A stretch of 64,000 nt of DNA from Arcticibacter eurypsychrophilus (GCF_001730525.1 NZ_MDFN01000016.1:49968-113967), one strand, 5' to 3'; positions 1 to 9,438 are shown, counted from the stretch's first letter. Numbers and translations are program-made. The notes: a model not told the origin generated them from the sequence alone.

Positions 1-213
1 AAGATGCGCTGGTCCGGCTTTACTGATCTCAATAACAATATCAAGCTCTTCCTTAATTTCCCTGATTACCGATTCTTCAGCCCGCTCAAAGGGTTCCACT
101 TTACCTCCGGGAAATTCCCATTTACCCGGAAGGTCCATACTCTTACTTCTACGGGCGGCTAAAACTTTTCCTTGCTTATCAATAATAAGCGCACAAACAA
201 CATCTAAAACCAT
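1..213 (-). CDS. Nudix hydrolase (MutT-like), cut by the window edge
   Basis: Only the N-terminal 71 residues are in the window; the gene runs off the left edge. The Nudix box is complete: a G-x5-E-x7-R-E-x2-E-E-L arrangement is seen in GGKVEPFE followed by REIKEEL, which binds the metal and hydrolyses the diphosphate. The family cleaves nucleoside diphosphates linked to another group; small proteins with this N-terminus are usually 8-oxo-dGTP or (d)CTP diphosphatases that clean the nucleotide pool. The start ATG overlaps the stop codon of the SRPBCC gene by one base (TAATG), so the two are probably co-translated. Family call is firm, substrate is not known. Confidence 0.9.
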   Translation of the reverse strand, partial: MVLDVVCALIIDKQGKVLAARRSKSMDLPGKWEFPGGKVEPFERAEESVIREIKEELDIVIEISKAGPAHL

Positions 214-593
214 TAATCATAGTAGAATTCCTGCAGGGATTGAAAATAGGTACCATTCCAGCCTTCCACAATATCATCGTAATCTTCATCCGAAATATTC
301 ACATGTTTCAGTTCCACAGATGTACCTTGTTTATGAGGATGAAGTTTGATCGTAACGATAGAATCTTCAGCCTGATCGCCAAAGTACCATTGCTGTACGA
401 TTTTTTTATTTTCATCGAATTCAAGGTTCTTTCCGCAAATGCTTCCTTCCCATAATGAAAATTCAGAACCGACTTCTGTAGACATTACAGCTTCCTCTCC
501 ACTCCATAAATGAATTGTGATTGGATTGGTTAATGCCAAATAAACTTCTTCAGGGGAAGCAGAAACGATATAATATTTAGAAAATTCCTTCAT
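213..593 (-). CDS. SRPBCC/START-like domain protein (AHSA1-type)
   Basis: A 126-aa single-domain cytosolic protein. The opening (YYIVSASPEEVYLALTNP) and later GxWxGTYFQSLQEFY pattern fit the START-like AHSA1 fold, a hydrophobic-pocket domain with no defined enzyme activity in most bacterial members. I chose the ATG at 593 because the only upstream in-frame start is a TTG, seven codons earlier, and the domain begins right after this ATG. It lies directly upstream of the Nudix gene and shares one base with it. Ligand and role are unknown. Confidence 0.8.
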   Translation of the reverse strand: MKEFSKYYIVSASPEEVYLALTNPITIHLWSGEEAVMSTEVGSEFSLWEGSICGKNLEFDENKKIVQQWYFGDQAEDSIVTIKLHPHKQGTSVELKHVNISDEDYDDIVEGWNGTYFQSLQEFYYD

Positions 594-685
594 TTTAATT
601 TTAAACTTGGTCAAAGATACTCATATCCTATGGAGATAGAATAACAGTATGATGAAATTAAGGGAGAGCTATGGTCAGTTTACCC

Positions 686-785
686 TTGATGCCACAGTGA
701 CGCCACGGTGAGGCCACAGTGAGGCCACCTTTTACGGTAAAAACGTGGCCTCAACGTGGCCTCACTGTAGCATCACCCTAGCTTC
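686..785. repeat. Inverted array of 11-bp tandem repeats forming a long hairpin
   Basis: Four imperfect 11-bp units (686-696, 697-707, 708-718, 719-729; type GTGAGGCCACA) are followed by a 12-13 bp centre and then by units of the reverse complement (742-752, 753-763, 764-774, 775-785; type AACGTGGCCTC). The centre is itself a perfect hairpin, TTTTAC-G-GTAAAA (730-742). Perfect pairings include 721-728 with 745-752 and 708-717 with 756-765; 687-696 pairs with 766-775 with one mismatch, leaving unit 697-707 bulged. It lies between two divergent genes. Confidence 0.85.
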
Positions 786-880
786 AACCTTAAATATATA
801 CCTGTTTAATCTTAATTTGACCACCATTTGTAAGTAATTATTTCCAAATAGTGTGTACTAAATTTCATAGCCAATTGACC

Positions 881-3196
881 ATGAATTTCCTTAATCGTTT
901 TGTAAATCTCATATTTGCATATATGGGGAGCATTTCATACCGTTATCTACTAAGGTTATTTGGGAGGTTTTTACTCATTCTAACGCTAACCGGATTCATC
1001 TTCTATCTGGCTATTTTCATGGGCCTTTTTGGGAAAATACCTTCCAAAAAAACGTTGAAGTCCCTACAGAATAACACTGCTTCAGAAATTTATTCCGCAG
1101 ATAGTGTCTTGATTGGGAGGTACTTTGTTCAGGATCGGACAAATGTAAAATATGAAGCAATAGCGCCTTCCGTTATTCAAGCTCTTGTAGCGACTGAGGA
1201 TTCTCGGTTCTATAGCCATAATGGAGTGGATAGCCGTGGACTACTGCGCGTATTGGTTAAGACGCTGCTTTTTCAGGATGAAAGTGCTGGAGGTGGAAGT
1301 ACGTTAAGTCAGCAACTGGCTAAAAATTTATTTCCCCGCAAACCTCATCACTTTTTGAGCACTCCAATCAATAAGGTGAAAGAAATGATTATAGCCGTTC
1401 GATTGGAGTCTGTTTATACCAAAAAAGAGATTCTGGAGCTGTATTTGAATACCGTACCCATGGGAGCTAATATTTTTGGAATTGAACGTGCATCACGTGT
1501 ATTCTTCAATAAGTCGTCGGGAAAGTTAAATTTAGAAGAGGCCGCAGTATTGATTGGTATGCTGAAGGCAAATACCTATTATAACCCTGCACGGTATCCT
1601 CAACGCTCATTTGAAAGGCGAAACCTGGTATTGGGACAAATGCTTAAACTAGGTTATATCAGTCCCGAGGTAGCCGATTCAGTCAAAAAAAGGCCATTAG
1701 TTTTGCGTTATAACATCAAACGAACGGGTCAGGGTATTGCTCCTTACCTGAGAGAGTATTTACGAAGACAACTGATCAAATGGTGCGAAACGCATACGAA
1801 TAAAGATGGCGATCCATATGATCTATATACCGACGGTCTTAAAATATATTCCACAATTGATTCAAGGATTCAACTGGCGGCGGAACAAGCGGTACGTAAT
1901 CAGATGGCACAGCTTCAGCGGACTTTTGATCGTCATTGGAGGGGTCGCGATCCTTGGGGAAAGAGCACTTCCGTTATTACATCTGCCATGCAGGCTTCTG
2001 ACCGGTATAAGCGGCTAAAAGATGCAGGGAAATCGGATACTGAAATTGCAGCGGTGTTTAATAAAAAAAGGCCTATGTCTCTTTTTGCTTTGGGAGGAAA
2101 TAAGAACGTAACGATTAGCCCACTCGACTCCATCAAATACTACCAGAAAGTACTTAATACAGGTCTGATCTCTATAGAACCGGGTACAGGAGATGTAAAG
2201 GCATGGGTTGGAGGAATCAATCACCAGGTTTTTAAATATGACCATGTACTATCCCGTCGGCAGGTAGGATCTACATTTAAGCCTATTTTATATGCTGCCG
2301 CAATCGAAAAGGGAATCAATCCCTGCACCTACTTTGATAATAAACGGGTTACCTATCCGGCTTTTGAGAACTGGTCGCCACAAAATTCCAATGGTCAGTA
2401 TAGTGGCAAATACACCATGAAAGGTGCCCTTGCCTTTTCAGTGAATACGGTATCTGCACAACTGATCATGCAAACCGGAGTAAAAAGGACGATTGCCATG
2501 GCACAACGTATGGGAATTACGAGTACCATTCCGGAAGTTCCTTCTATATCGCTTGGGACAGCCAGCATTTCACTAATGGAATTAGTTGGCGCATACACGG
2601 TATTTGCAAACAGCGGAATCCTTGTTAAGCCTGTTTATATCAGCACGATTAAAAACAGCTCAGGGGATGTTATATTTAACAAAAAGACTTCTTCTGGGAA
2701 ACGGGTTCTATCTGAAGAAAATGCTTCCATTATGATTGAATTGATGAAAGGTGTGGTGGAAGAAGGCAGTGCATCAAAGCTTAAAAGTGAATTTGGCTTA
2801 ACAATGGATATTGCTGGTAAAACTGGAACTACTCAAAATCAAGCCGATGGATGGTTTGTTGGTATCACGCCTAACCTGGTAACGGGAGTTTGGGTGGGTG
2901 CAGAGAATCATTTAGTGAGCTTCAGATCTTTGCAATTGGGGCAAGGAGCCCGCACAGCTTTACCCGTATGGGGTAAGTTTATGAGCAGATTGATGGATGA
3001 GCCTTCGTTTGCGAGTTATCGGTATAAGAAATTTAAGATAGTGAGTGACGAAATCAAGTCGCGATTGAACTGCCCATCGTTTATTGACGATATTCAAGTT
3101 GTTGAGCCTCTGAAGAAAGAAAATTTTATTATAAAGTTGTTCAAAAAGGGCCTTAATATTTTTAAGAAGAAGAAAAAGAATAAAGATAAAGAATAA
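881..3196 (+). CDS. mrcA: Bifunctional penicillin-binding protein 1A (transglycosylase/transpeptidase)
   Basis: Class A PBP of about 771 aa that polymerises and crosslinks peptidoglycan on the outer face of the inner membrane. One membrane anchor lies near residues 25-50. The GT51 domain has the catalytic-Glu motif ATEDSRFY (about residue 105) and GGGSTLSQQLAKN (about 140). The transpeptidase domain has the Ser motif GSTFKP (about 463), SVN (about 519) and KTGTT (about 646). The tail is lysine-rich. The ATG at 881 was preferred to an in-frame GTG at 851 because it is the first ATG and gives a normal short cytoplasmic tail. A paralogue lies at 24358. The 11-bp repeat hairpin is in its upstream region. 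Confidence 0.93.
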   Translation: MNFLNRFVNLIFAYMGSISYRYLLRLFGRFLLILTLTGFIFYLAIFMGLFGKIPSKKTLKSLQNNTASEIYSADSVLIGRYFVQDRTNVKYEAIAPSVIQALVATEDSRFYSHNGVDSRGLLRVLVKTLLFQDESAGGGSTLSQQLAKNLFPRKPHHFLSTPINKVKEMIIAVRLESVYTKKEILELYLNTVPMGANIFGIERASRVFFNKSSGKLNLEEAAVLIGMLKANTYYNPARYPQRSFERRNLVLGQMLKLGYISPEVADSVKKRPLVLRYNIKRTGQGIAPYLREYLRRQLIKWCETHTNKDGDPYDLYTDGLKIYSTIDSRIQLAAEQAVRNQMAQLQRTFDRHWRGRDPWGKSTSVITSAMQASDRYKRLKDAGKSDTEIAAVFNKKRPMSLFALGGNKNVTISPLDSIKYYQKVLNTGLISIEPGTGDVKAWVGGINHQVFKYDHVLSRRQVGSTFKPILYAAAIEKGINPCTYFDNKRVTYPAFENWSPQNSNGQYSGKYTMKGALAFSVNTVSAQLIMQTGVKRTIAMAQRMGITSTIPEVPSISLGTASISLMELVGAYTVFANSGILVKPVYISTIKNSSGDVIFNKKTSSGKRVLSEENASIMIELMKGVVEEGSASKLKSEFGLTMDIAGKTGTTQNQADGWFVGITPNLVTGVWVGAENHLVSFRSLQLGQGARTALPVWGKFMSRLMDEPSFASYRYKKFKIVSDEIKSRLNCPSFIDDIQVVEPLKKENFIIKLFKKGLNIFKKKKKNKDKE

Positions 3197-3302
3197 TTAC
3201 CACGCCTTAAATATTGCTTACCTTGGAAAATGAAACAATCATCAGCGTTAATAATGCTTTACTAATCTCGAGAATTCCGTTTTATACTAGTATTTATTTT
3301 TG

Positions 3303-3776
3303 ATGAATAGATTTGCAATTAAACGAATAGATAAATTGACATTCACTAAGCTTAATACCAATACCAGAATTAATTTAATCATTCAATGTGTTGGAATGCT
3401 AACAGGAACAATAACACATCTACTTTGGATAATTAATAATGGATTTCTGTCAGAAAAATATAACGCATCGATTTCATCAAGGTTTTTTTGGGATAGCCTA
3501 ACTTTTATAGATCCTATCGCCGCAATTTTATTAATACTGAAACCCAAAATAGGTATTTGGGTAGTTGCGGTTATTATTGTTGTTGATGTGTTGCACAACG
3601 GAACTATATATTTTGGAACATTGTTGTCAGGGTCACTATCCTTTACAAGTTGGTTTAAAAATAATTGGATGTTATGGTCTCAAGTTTTGTTTCTACTATT
3701 TGTTTTAATGTCGTTTAAAATTAATAGGAAAGAATTAAAATTAAAAAACAGGGAAACAGGAAATCTTTTTCATTGA
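3303..3776 (+). CDS. Small membrane protein of unknown function
   Basis: A 157-aa protein with four probable transmembrane helices: around residues 24-45, 65-82, 85-105 and 122-142. I recognise no family. The ends are basic and polar (RKELKLKNRETG at the C-terminus). Start is the ATG at 3303, preceded immediately by TATTTTTG (3295-3302), which matches the TAnnTTTG promoter element but may be chance in AT-rich DNA. No operon partner: the next gene is convergent. Confidence 0.6.
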   Translation: MNRFAIKRIDKLTFTKLNTNTRINLIIQCVGMLTGTITHLLWIINNGFLSEKYNASISSRFFWDSLTFIDPIAAILLILKPKIGIWVVAVIIVVDVLHNGTIYFGTLLSGSLSFTSWFKNNWMLWSQVLFLLFVLMSFKINRKELKLKNRETGNLFH

Positions 3777-3849
3777 ATGCTGCTTCACAGCTTTGAATAA
3801 CAACTATTCTGAGAGAAATGGCCTTCATAATTTCTTAGAAAGATCAATT

Positions 3850-4608
3850 TCAAACCTGCTTTTCCGTTAAGTGTTTCCAGTATCGCCTTGGAACGTGCCG
3901 TACATGTAAAGCCGTATTCTTTCTGGAATCAATGGAAACATGTTTAAAATAGTCCTTCCATAAAGTTTGATACTGCTCTTCGTTTTCTGCAAAAATGTTA
4001 GTGTCTGTTGGTTTGTCCGGGTCTACGGTAAAGTCAAGCTGAATCTCTTCCGTAGTGTGCAGGTCATAAAAAACCCCATAACCGCGCTTTGTATCGTAGA
4101 TTACCCACTTTTGATCTGCATAGCGGTTTTTAAAATGAGAAACAATTAAGGGTAGCACGTTAAAATCAGGTTCTATAGTGGCATAGTAGATGTCATCCTG
4201 AGTCAAGCGGAATCGAATAAAGGCCTTCATCCGGTGTCGCTCCCGACTGACCATTTTAGCAACTTGAGAAACCTTCAATACGTCAGGGTTACCATAAGCT
4301 TTTTCAGAGATTCCGGAAGAAAAAAGAAGGCGTGCATAGCGAATAATCACAGAGGCCATTTCAGGTAGCTCAGAGAGATAGCAAGAATAAATAGCAGCCA
4401 TTCCAGTAGGTGACAGCTTGGTATGTAGGCCTTTTAAGACACGTTTTGCATGTTCTGCAGATGTAAATACCTCCTGCGTATTGCTGAATGCATCCGGTTG
4501 ATGCTGTTCTTTAGTGCTCACAGAAACCGGTCCGAGTTTATATTCATAAACATCGTAGATGCAGCAGAGTAACCCATACCATGTTCCATCGTAGATTAGA
4601 ATGGTCAT
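3850..4608 (-). CDS. TIGR03915-type DNA metabolism protein (DUF4130)
   Basis: About 252 aa. The N-terminus MTILIYDGTWYGLL and the C-terminal RHVPRRYWKHLTE are hallmarks of the TIGR03915/DUF4130 family, which is nearly always encoded beside the TIGR03916 radical SAM protein, as here. The pair is thought to act in DNA repair or modification; the exact reaction is unknown. I chose the ATG at 4608 because the family motif starts right there; an ATG at 4632 and a TTG at 4641 are also in frame and would put the start within a few bases of the upstream stop, so the two genes are clearly one transcription unit. Its promoter should be the one in front of the radical SAM gene. Confidence 0.85.
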   Translation of the reverse strand: MTILIYDGTWYGLLCCIYDVYEYKLGPVSVSTKEQHQPDAFSNTQEVFTSAEHAKRVLKGLHTKLSPTGMAAIYSCYLSELPEMASVIIRYARLLFSSGISEKAYGNPDVLKVSQVAKMVSRERHRMKAFIRFRLTQDDIYYATIEPDFNVLPLIVSHFKNRYADQKWVIYDTKRGYGVFYDLHTTEEIQLDFTVDPDKPTDTNIFAENEEQYQTLWKDYFKHVSIDSRKNTALHVRHVPRRYWKHLTEKQV

Positions 4609-4642
4609 TGAATCAAACGAAGATGGTGTCATTAGGCTCAAT

Positions 4643-5896
4643 TTAAAATAGTTGCAGCTGCGTTGAGTTACTTTTCAAATACTTACTGGCTGATGAGGCC
4701 AGGATATATTGTTTAATCTGCATAGAGGATAAATTACGGCGTTCGAAGTCTGCGCTGTTACAGGTAATAAAATATTTAGCCCGGTTTAGGGCAACCCCAA
4801 GTTTTTTCAGGTTTTCCCAATTGAGTCGCTGAAATGTTCGTGCAGATACAATCTTTTGTGCAGATTGAACACCAATACCCGGAATTCGAAGGATCATCTG
4901 CAAGTCGGCTTTATTAATATCAATAGGAAACTGATTAGGGTTCCGTAGTGCCCAGCTTAGCTTCGGATCAATGTCAAGATCCAGATGGGGCGTTTCGTTA
5001 TTTAAAAGTTCCTTTACATGGAAGCCGTAAAACCGCATCAGCCAGTCTGCCTGATACAACCTGTTCTCCCGAAGCATCGGAACGGCACTGTCAAATGAGG
5101 GAAGACGGGAATCATGACTCACAGGCACATATCCGGAATAATACACCCTTTTCAGGTTGAAGTTTTTATATAAACTATTGGCCGTATACATAATGTCCTT
5201 GTCGGTTTCCTTGGTAGCACCAATAATCATCTGCGAACTTTGACCAGCGGGAACGAACAACGGGGCCTTTTTAAACAACTTGATCTCGTTCTTATTCTGA
5301 ATGATCTCCTGTTTAATGAAATTCATCGGCTTAATCATATCCTTTCGGTCCTTATCCGGTGCTAATAATTTTAGTCCGCTCTCTGTAGGGATTTCAATAT
5401 TGACACTAAGCCGATCGGCATATAAACCCGCTTCTTTCATGAGTTCATCACTTGCTCCAGGGATCGTTTTCAAGTGAATATATCCATTAAACTTATGTTC
5501 GAGGCGAAGCTCTTTGGCAACCCGTACCAAGCGCTCCATTGTATAATCGGCATTTTTAAAGATTCCGGAACTCAGAAACAGTCCTTCAATGTAATTACGC
5601 CTGTAAAAACTAATAGTAAGATCCACTACTTCTTTGACTGTAAACGCAGTACGTTGAATATCATTGCTTTTTCGGGTTACACAATAGGCACAATCATAGA
5701 TACAAAAGTTAGTCAATAAAATCTTTAGAAGGGACACACAACGCCCATCGGAAGTATAGGTATGACAAATGCCACTACCTGTATTACCCAATCCTTTATT
5801 ATCATTTTTTCTTTTACTTCCACTTGAGGCACAGGATACATCATATTTTGCCGCATCTGCGAGTATCGCTAACTTCTCTCTTATCCGTTCTGACAT
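4643..5896 (-). CDS. Putative DNA modification/repair radical SAM protein (TIGR03916)
   Basis: A 417-aa radical SAM enzyme. The 4Fe-4S motif is CxxxCxxC at Cys65, Cys69 and Cys72 (NFCIYDCAYC). Near the C-terminus (about 323-375) is a helix-hairpin-helix motif, LRIPGIGVQSAQKI, typical of non-specific DNA binding. This pairing of a radical SAM core with HhH defines TIGR03916, distantly like spore photoproduct lyase and thought to repair or modify DNA. It is followed by its usual partner. A 17-bp palindrome at 5908-5924 overlaps its promoter and matches one at the LexA-like repressor (30558-30574), so damage-inducible control is likely by inference. Confidence 0.9.
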   Translation of the reverse strand: MSERIREKLAILADAAKYDVSCASSGSKRKNDNKGLGNTGSGICHTYTSDGRCVSLLKILLTNFCIYDCAYCVTRKSNDIQRTAFTVKEVVDLTISFYRRNYIEGLFLSSGIFKNADYTMERLVRVAKELRLEHKFNGYIHLKTIPGASDELMKEAGLYADRLSVNIEIPTESGLKLLAPDKDRKDMIKPMNFIKQEIIQNKNEIKLFKKAPLFVPAGQSSQMIIGATKETDKDIMYTANSLYKNFNLKRVYYSGYVPVSHDSRLPSFDSAVPMLRENRLYQADWLMRFYGFHVKELLNNETPHLDLDIDPKLSWALRNPNQFPIDINKADLQMILRIPGIGVQSAQKIVSARTFQRLNWENLKKLGVALNRAKYFITCNSADFERRNLSSMQIKQYILASSASKYLKSNSTQLQLF

Positions 5897-5900
5897 GTTA

Positions 5901-5924
5901 TAAAAATACTAATTTATTTAGTAA
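5901..5924 (-). promoter_or_regulatory. Candidate LexA-like operator in the radical SAM promoter
   Basis: The palindrome TACTAATTTATTTAGTA (5908-5924) has half-sites TACTAA / TTAGTA. On the minus strand it is followed at once by TATTTTTA (5908-5901), a TAnnTTTG-like -7 element, and preceded by a T-rich -33 region. The start codon is 4-5 bases further on, so the transcript would be nearly leaderless. The layout TTTTACTAA-n8-TTAGTAT-(C/T)TTTAT is the same as at 30552-30577. A repressor bound here would block the core promoter. Confidence 0.6.
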
Positions 5925-5984
5925 AATAAAAAAAGAATTACATATTTATTCACACCTATTTATTAATTCTGAGTTTTTAATTTA

Positions 5985-6012
5985 TTGACAATTGATAATT
6001 TTTATAACTTAG
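5985..6012 (+). promoter_or_regulatory. Candidate promoter for the FUSC gene
   Basis: TTG (5985-5987), a 17-bp spacer and TAACTTAG (6005-6012) resemble the Bacteroidota primary sigma factor promoter (TTTG / TAnnTTTG, spacer 17-20). The ATG lies 22 bases downstream. Seen by eye only; the -7 box departs at the last two positions. Confidence 0.4.
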
Positions 6013-6034
6013 CTATAAGCACAGGTACTCCAAT

Positions 6035-8164
6035 ATGAAGCAAACACGTGAAATTAAAAATTTCATTTACAGTCAATATCTTGCAGATGGTCTTCGTATA
6101 ACTTTTGGGGTATTATTACCTCCGCTCCTGCTTTCGCAATCGGGACATTTAGAAGCGGGCATAGCCGTTTCTATGGGTGCAATAACTACCAGTATTCCTG
6201 ATTACCCTGGGGCTGTTATTCATAAAAGAAATGCCATGCTTTTCAGCATTTTATTTATGACGATTGTCTCCCTATTAACCGGGTTAATTAACGACTATCC
6301 TTTATTGATTGTAGCTGAAATATTTTCGCTCTGTTTCTTCTTTTCTATGTTTAACACCTTTGGCAATCGGGCAGCGTCCATTGGTACCGGTGTGTTAATC
6401 ATCATGATTATCAATATAGACCAGAATTTTACGGTCAGGTCTATTTTCGAATACACCGGACTTTTAGTAGTTGGTGGAATTTGGTATATGGGTCTCAGTC
6501 TTGCGGTATCTCAATTTAAGCCATACCGGATTGCGCAGCATGCTTTGGGCGATTGTATCCATCAGGTAGCAGTGTACCTGAATCTAAAAGCAGTCTTTTA
6601 TGAGGCTGACTTTAATTTCGATGATACCTACAAGAAACTAATTGACCAGCAAATAATTGTACATCAACAGCAGGATGTAGTTAGGGAAATCCTTTTTAAA
6701 AACAGATTAATCACGAAGTCACCATCCAATACGGCAAGGCTACTGATCTTAATTTTTGTGGATGTGATTGACTTGTTTGAACGAACCATGGCGTCACATT
6801 ATGATTACCGCACGATACAAAAGAATTATGCGGCGTCAGGAGTTTTAAATGAGTTCCATAAGATTCTATCCAATATTAGTAAAGAGTTGGAAAATCTGGG
6901 TTACGATATCAATGCGAACGAAAGACCAAGGCCATCACAGGATTTTCAGGTGCAGCTTGAAGACCTTAAATCCAAAATTGATCTGGTTGATAACAACTTA
7001 GTGCTGAAGAAGATCCTCGTCAACATTAGAAATATCGTAAACAGAATAAACACGATGTACAACTATTTCAGCGATAAAAAGCTAGAAAATGTGGATCTGA
7101 GTGATGAAAAAGACTTAAGACGATTTGTATCTGCACAAGTTCTTGATCCGAAACAGTTTATTGAAAACTTAAGTTTGAAGTCAGGGATTTTCCGACATGC
7201 TTTAAGGGTTGCTATTGTTGCGGTTATTGGTTACGGCATATCCAAGCTGCTTCCTTTAGGTCATCATAGTTACTGGATCTTGCTTACCATTCTGGTTATA
7301 CTTAAACCGGGATTTAGCTTAACCAAGCAGCGTAATTACCAACGGTTAATTGGTACCGTTGCAGGAGGAATTGCTGGAGCACTGATCGTTTATTACATTC
7401 ATGATACGACCATTCGTTTTATGTTTCTAATGGTATTTATGATTTTGGCCTATAGTTTTCAAAGGCTGAACTATGTGGTTAGCGTATTATTTATGACACC
7501 CTATGTTTTAATCATGTTTAGTTTCATCGGGTTAGGAAGCCTTAGCCTGGTACAGGAGCGCATATTGGATACCTTCATTGGTTCATTTATCGCACTAATT
7601 GCTAGTTATTTTCTTTTCCCATCCTGGGAATACCCTCAATTGAAGAGCTTTATGAGGAAGTTGCTGATTGCTAATTATCAATATCTGGCTAAGGTAGCGG
7701 AGGGACTTGCCGGCAAAGAGCTAAATATTACCGAATACAAATTGATCAGGAAAGAGTTATATGTAAGATCGGCCAATCTGGCATCTGCCTATCAGCGCAT
7801 GTTATCGGAGCCGAAGAGTAAACAGATCAAAGTAAGGGAGGCCAGTAAGTTCATCGTTTTGAATCATATGCTATCTTCATATAATGCTACATTGATAGCG
7901 GCTATGCGGAGTGATCGTCCGGTGAAGATCAATAATGGACATGTCAAGTTGATAAAAAGGGCTCTGTATCAGTTATGCGAAGGGATCTCGCAACTTAAAG
8001 ACAAGGAAGAGGATTTCATGGAAACGGATGTATCGATTCAAGAACCTACGCTACACCCTGATGTGGAAAACAGGGACAGTAAACTAATTACAGAGCAGCT
8101 TGGGTTTATTGAAAAGTCAGCTGGTGATATTCTAAAAACGACTAAACGAATTACAGAAAATTAG
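6035..8164 (+). CDS. FUSC family membrane protein (YccS/YhfK-like)
   Basis: A 709-aa inner-membrane protein with the duplicated FUSC layout: a first helix bundle (about residues 15-190), a long soluble helical linker (about 190-385), a second bundle (about 385-545) and a cytoplasmic C-terminal helical domain. The family includes YccS, YhfK and the efflux component AaeB and is generally taken to be exporters of aromatic acids or other small molecules; the substrate here cannot be read from sequence. It stands alone and ends at a strong bidirectional hairpin shared with bioB. Confidence 0.85.
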   Translation: MKQTREIKNFIYSQYLADGLRITFGVLLPPLLLSQSGHLEAGIAVSMGAITTSIPDYPGAVIHKRNAMLFSILFMTIVSLLTGLINDYPLLIVAEIFSLCFFFSMFNTFGNRAASIGTGVLIIMIINIDQNFTVRSIFEYTGLLVVGGIWYMGLSLAVSQFKPYRIAQHALGDCIHQVAVYLNLKAVFYEADFNFDDTYKKLIDQQIIVHQQQDVVREILFKNRLITKSPSNTARLLILIFVDVIDLFERTMASHYDYRTIQKNYAASGVLNEFHKILSNISKELENLGYDINANERPRPSQDFQVQLEDLKSKIDLVDNNLVLKKILVNIRNIVNRINTMYNYFSDKKLENVDLSDEKDLRRFVSAQVLDPKQFIENLSLKSGIFRHALRVAIVAVIGYGISKLLPLGHHSYWILLTILVILKPGFSLTKQRNYQRLIGTVAGGIAGALIVYYIHDTTIRFMFLMVFMILAYSFQRLNYVVSVLFMTPYVLIMFSFIGLGSLSLVQERILDTFIGSFIALIASYFLFPSWEYPQLKSFMRKLLIANYQYLAKVAEGLAGKELNITEYKLIRKELYVRSANLASAYQRMLSEPKSKQIKVREASKFIVLNHMLSSYNATLIAAMRSDRPVKINNGHVKLIKRALYQLCEGISQLKDKEEDFMETDVSIQEPTLHPDVENRDSKLITEQLGFIEKSAGDILKTTKRITEN

Positions 8165-8175
8165 ATATTTATTGA

Positions 8176-8242
8176 AAGGGGTTGATTCGTAAGCAATTAT
8201 CATCTTCTATGTGATAAAAATGGACTTACGAATCAACCCCTT
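8176..8242. terminator. Bidirectional terminator, 18-bp perfect stem
   Basis: A perfect 18-bp inverted repeat (8176-8193 and 8225-8242, AAGGGGTTGATTCGTAAG and its complement) encloses a 31-base loop. It lies 3' to the FUSC gene, in the space convergent with bioB. The loop is long for a classical intrinsic terminator, but position and perfection argue for termination or transcript-end protection. Confidence 0.6.
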
Positions 8243-8389
8243 ATTTTGTTTAAGAACTTTTGCGTTAAGTAAATGAGGCTTAAATGAAACCCTGTTATTA
8301 CCAGATAATTATCACGTTCTTAATTAGTTGAATCATGCTTAATTCATTCCTGATACAATATTGCTTACCAAGTAAGAACCAATTAGCGC

Positions 8390-9400
8390 TTAAATAATTG
8401 AAGATACAATTTCTTTTTGTTCAGTATTTGCAGGTCTTCCCTTTTTAAATGCCTCACGAGGTTTTAGTCCCAGTATTTCAAACATCTTCATGTCTTCGTT
8501 AAACTCAGGATTAGGGGTAGTCAGCAATTTATCACCTGCAAAAATAGAGTTGGCACCGGCCATAAAACACAGCGCCTGATCGGTCATACTCATTTCATTT
8601 CTACCGGCTGATAAACGAACCACGCTCTTAGGCATAATAATCCGCGCTGTTGCAATCATACGAACCATATCCCAGATAGGCACTGGCTTCTGATCTTCAA
8701 GCGGTGTCCCCTTAATCGCTACAAGCGCATTAATAGGAACGGATTCGGGATGTTTAGCCATATTGGAAAGCGTCCGAAGCATCGAGATCCGGTCGTTGTC
8801 TGTTTCGCCCAAACCTATGATTCCACCACTGCAAACAGTTATTTTAGCTTTTCTTACGTTTTCAATAGTTTGAAGACGATCGTCAAAAGTACGGGTAGTG
8901 ATAATGCGTTTGTAATCGTCTTCTGAAGTATCTATGTTATGATTATAGGCATAAAGCCCCGCATCCGCTAGTTTTTGAGCCTGACTTTCGGTCAGCATAC
9001 CAAGGGTAGCGCATACTTCCATATCCAATTCGTTCACGGCTTTAACCATCTCTATAACCCTGTCAAAGTCCCGGTTATCGCGTACTTCTCTCCAGGCGGC
9101 ACCCATACATAAACGGGATGCTCCACCCTCTTTGGCTATTACTGCAGCATTAGTAACCTGGTCTACGGAAAGCATGGCATGAACCTGAACGCCTGTTTGG
9201 TAACGCGCAGACTGTGGGCAGTAAGAGCAGTCTTCGGAACATCCTCCTGTTTTGATCGATATCAGACTACTGATTTGAACTTCAGCATAATCCTCATTCA
9301 AGCGATGTATAGTACCTGCACGGTATATTAAGTCCAATAAGGGACTGTGATATATTGCTGCAATTTCTTCCTTGGTCCAATCGTTTCTGATCTCAATCAT
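8390..9400 (-). CDS. bioB: Biotin synthase
   Basis: Radical SAM enzyme (336 aa) that inserts sulfur into dethiobiotin, the last step of biotin synthesis. The 4Fe-4S cluster motif is CSEDCSYC (Cys54, Cys58, Cys61), and the family signatures [16 protein letters not shown] and YNHNIDTS are present. Length is normal. bioF and bioD lie 22-24 kb away, so the pathway is split; no bioA or bioC is in the window. A candidate -7 element TACTTTTG lies at 9412-9405, just upstream. It follows mgtE on the same strand with a 38-bp gap, so read-through is possible. Confidence 0.97.
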   Translation of the reverse strand: MIEIRNDWTKEEIAAIYHSPLLDLIYRAGTIHRLNEDYAEVQISSLISIKTGGCSEDCSYCPQSARYQTGVQVHAMLSVDQVTNAAVIAKEGGASRLCMGAAWREVRDNRDFDRVIEMVKAVNELDMEVCATLGMLTESQAQKLADAGLYAYNHNIDTSEDDYKRIITTRTFDDRLQTIENVRKAKITVCSGGIIGLGETDNDRISMLRTLSNMAKHPESVPINALVAIKGTPLEDQKPVPIWDMVRMIATARIIMPKSVVRLSAGRNEMSMTDQALCFMAGANSIFAGDKLLTTPNPEFNEDMKMFEILGLKPREAFKKGRPANTEQKEIVSSII

Positions 9401-9438
9401 AAAACAAAAGTATACTAATTTATAGAAATTAAAAGACT

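Noticed and set aside
851..880. GTG at 851 as the PBP1A start
   Set aside because: It adds ten residues with no family support; the ATG at 881 is the first standard start.
9405..9423. TTAGTA half-site in front of bioB as a third LexA-like operator
   Set aside because: Only one half of the palindrome is present, and the overlap with TATACTTTTG is explained by the promoter alone.
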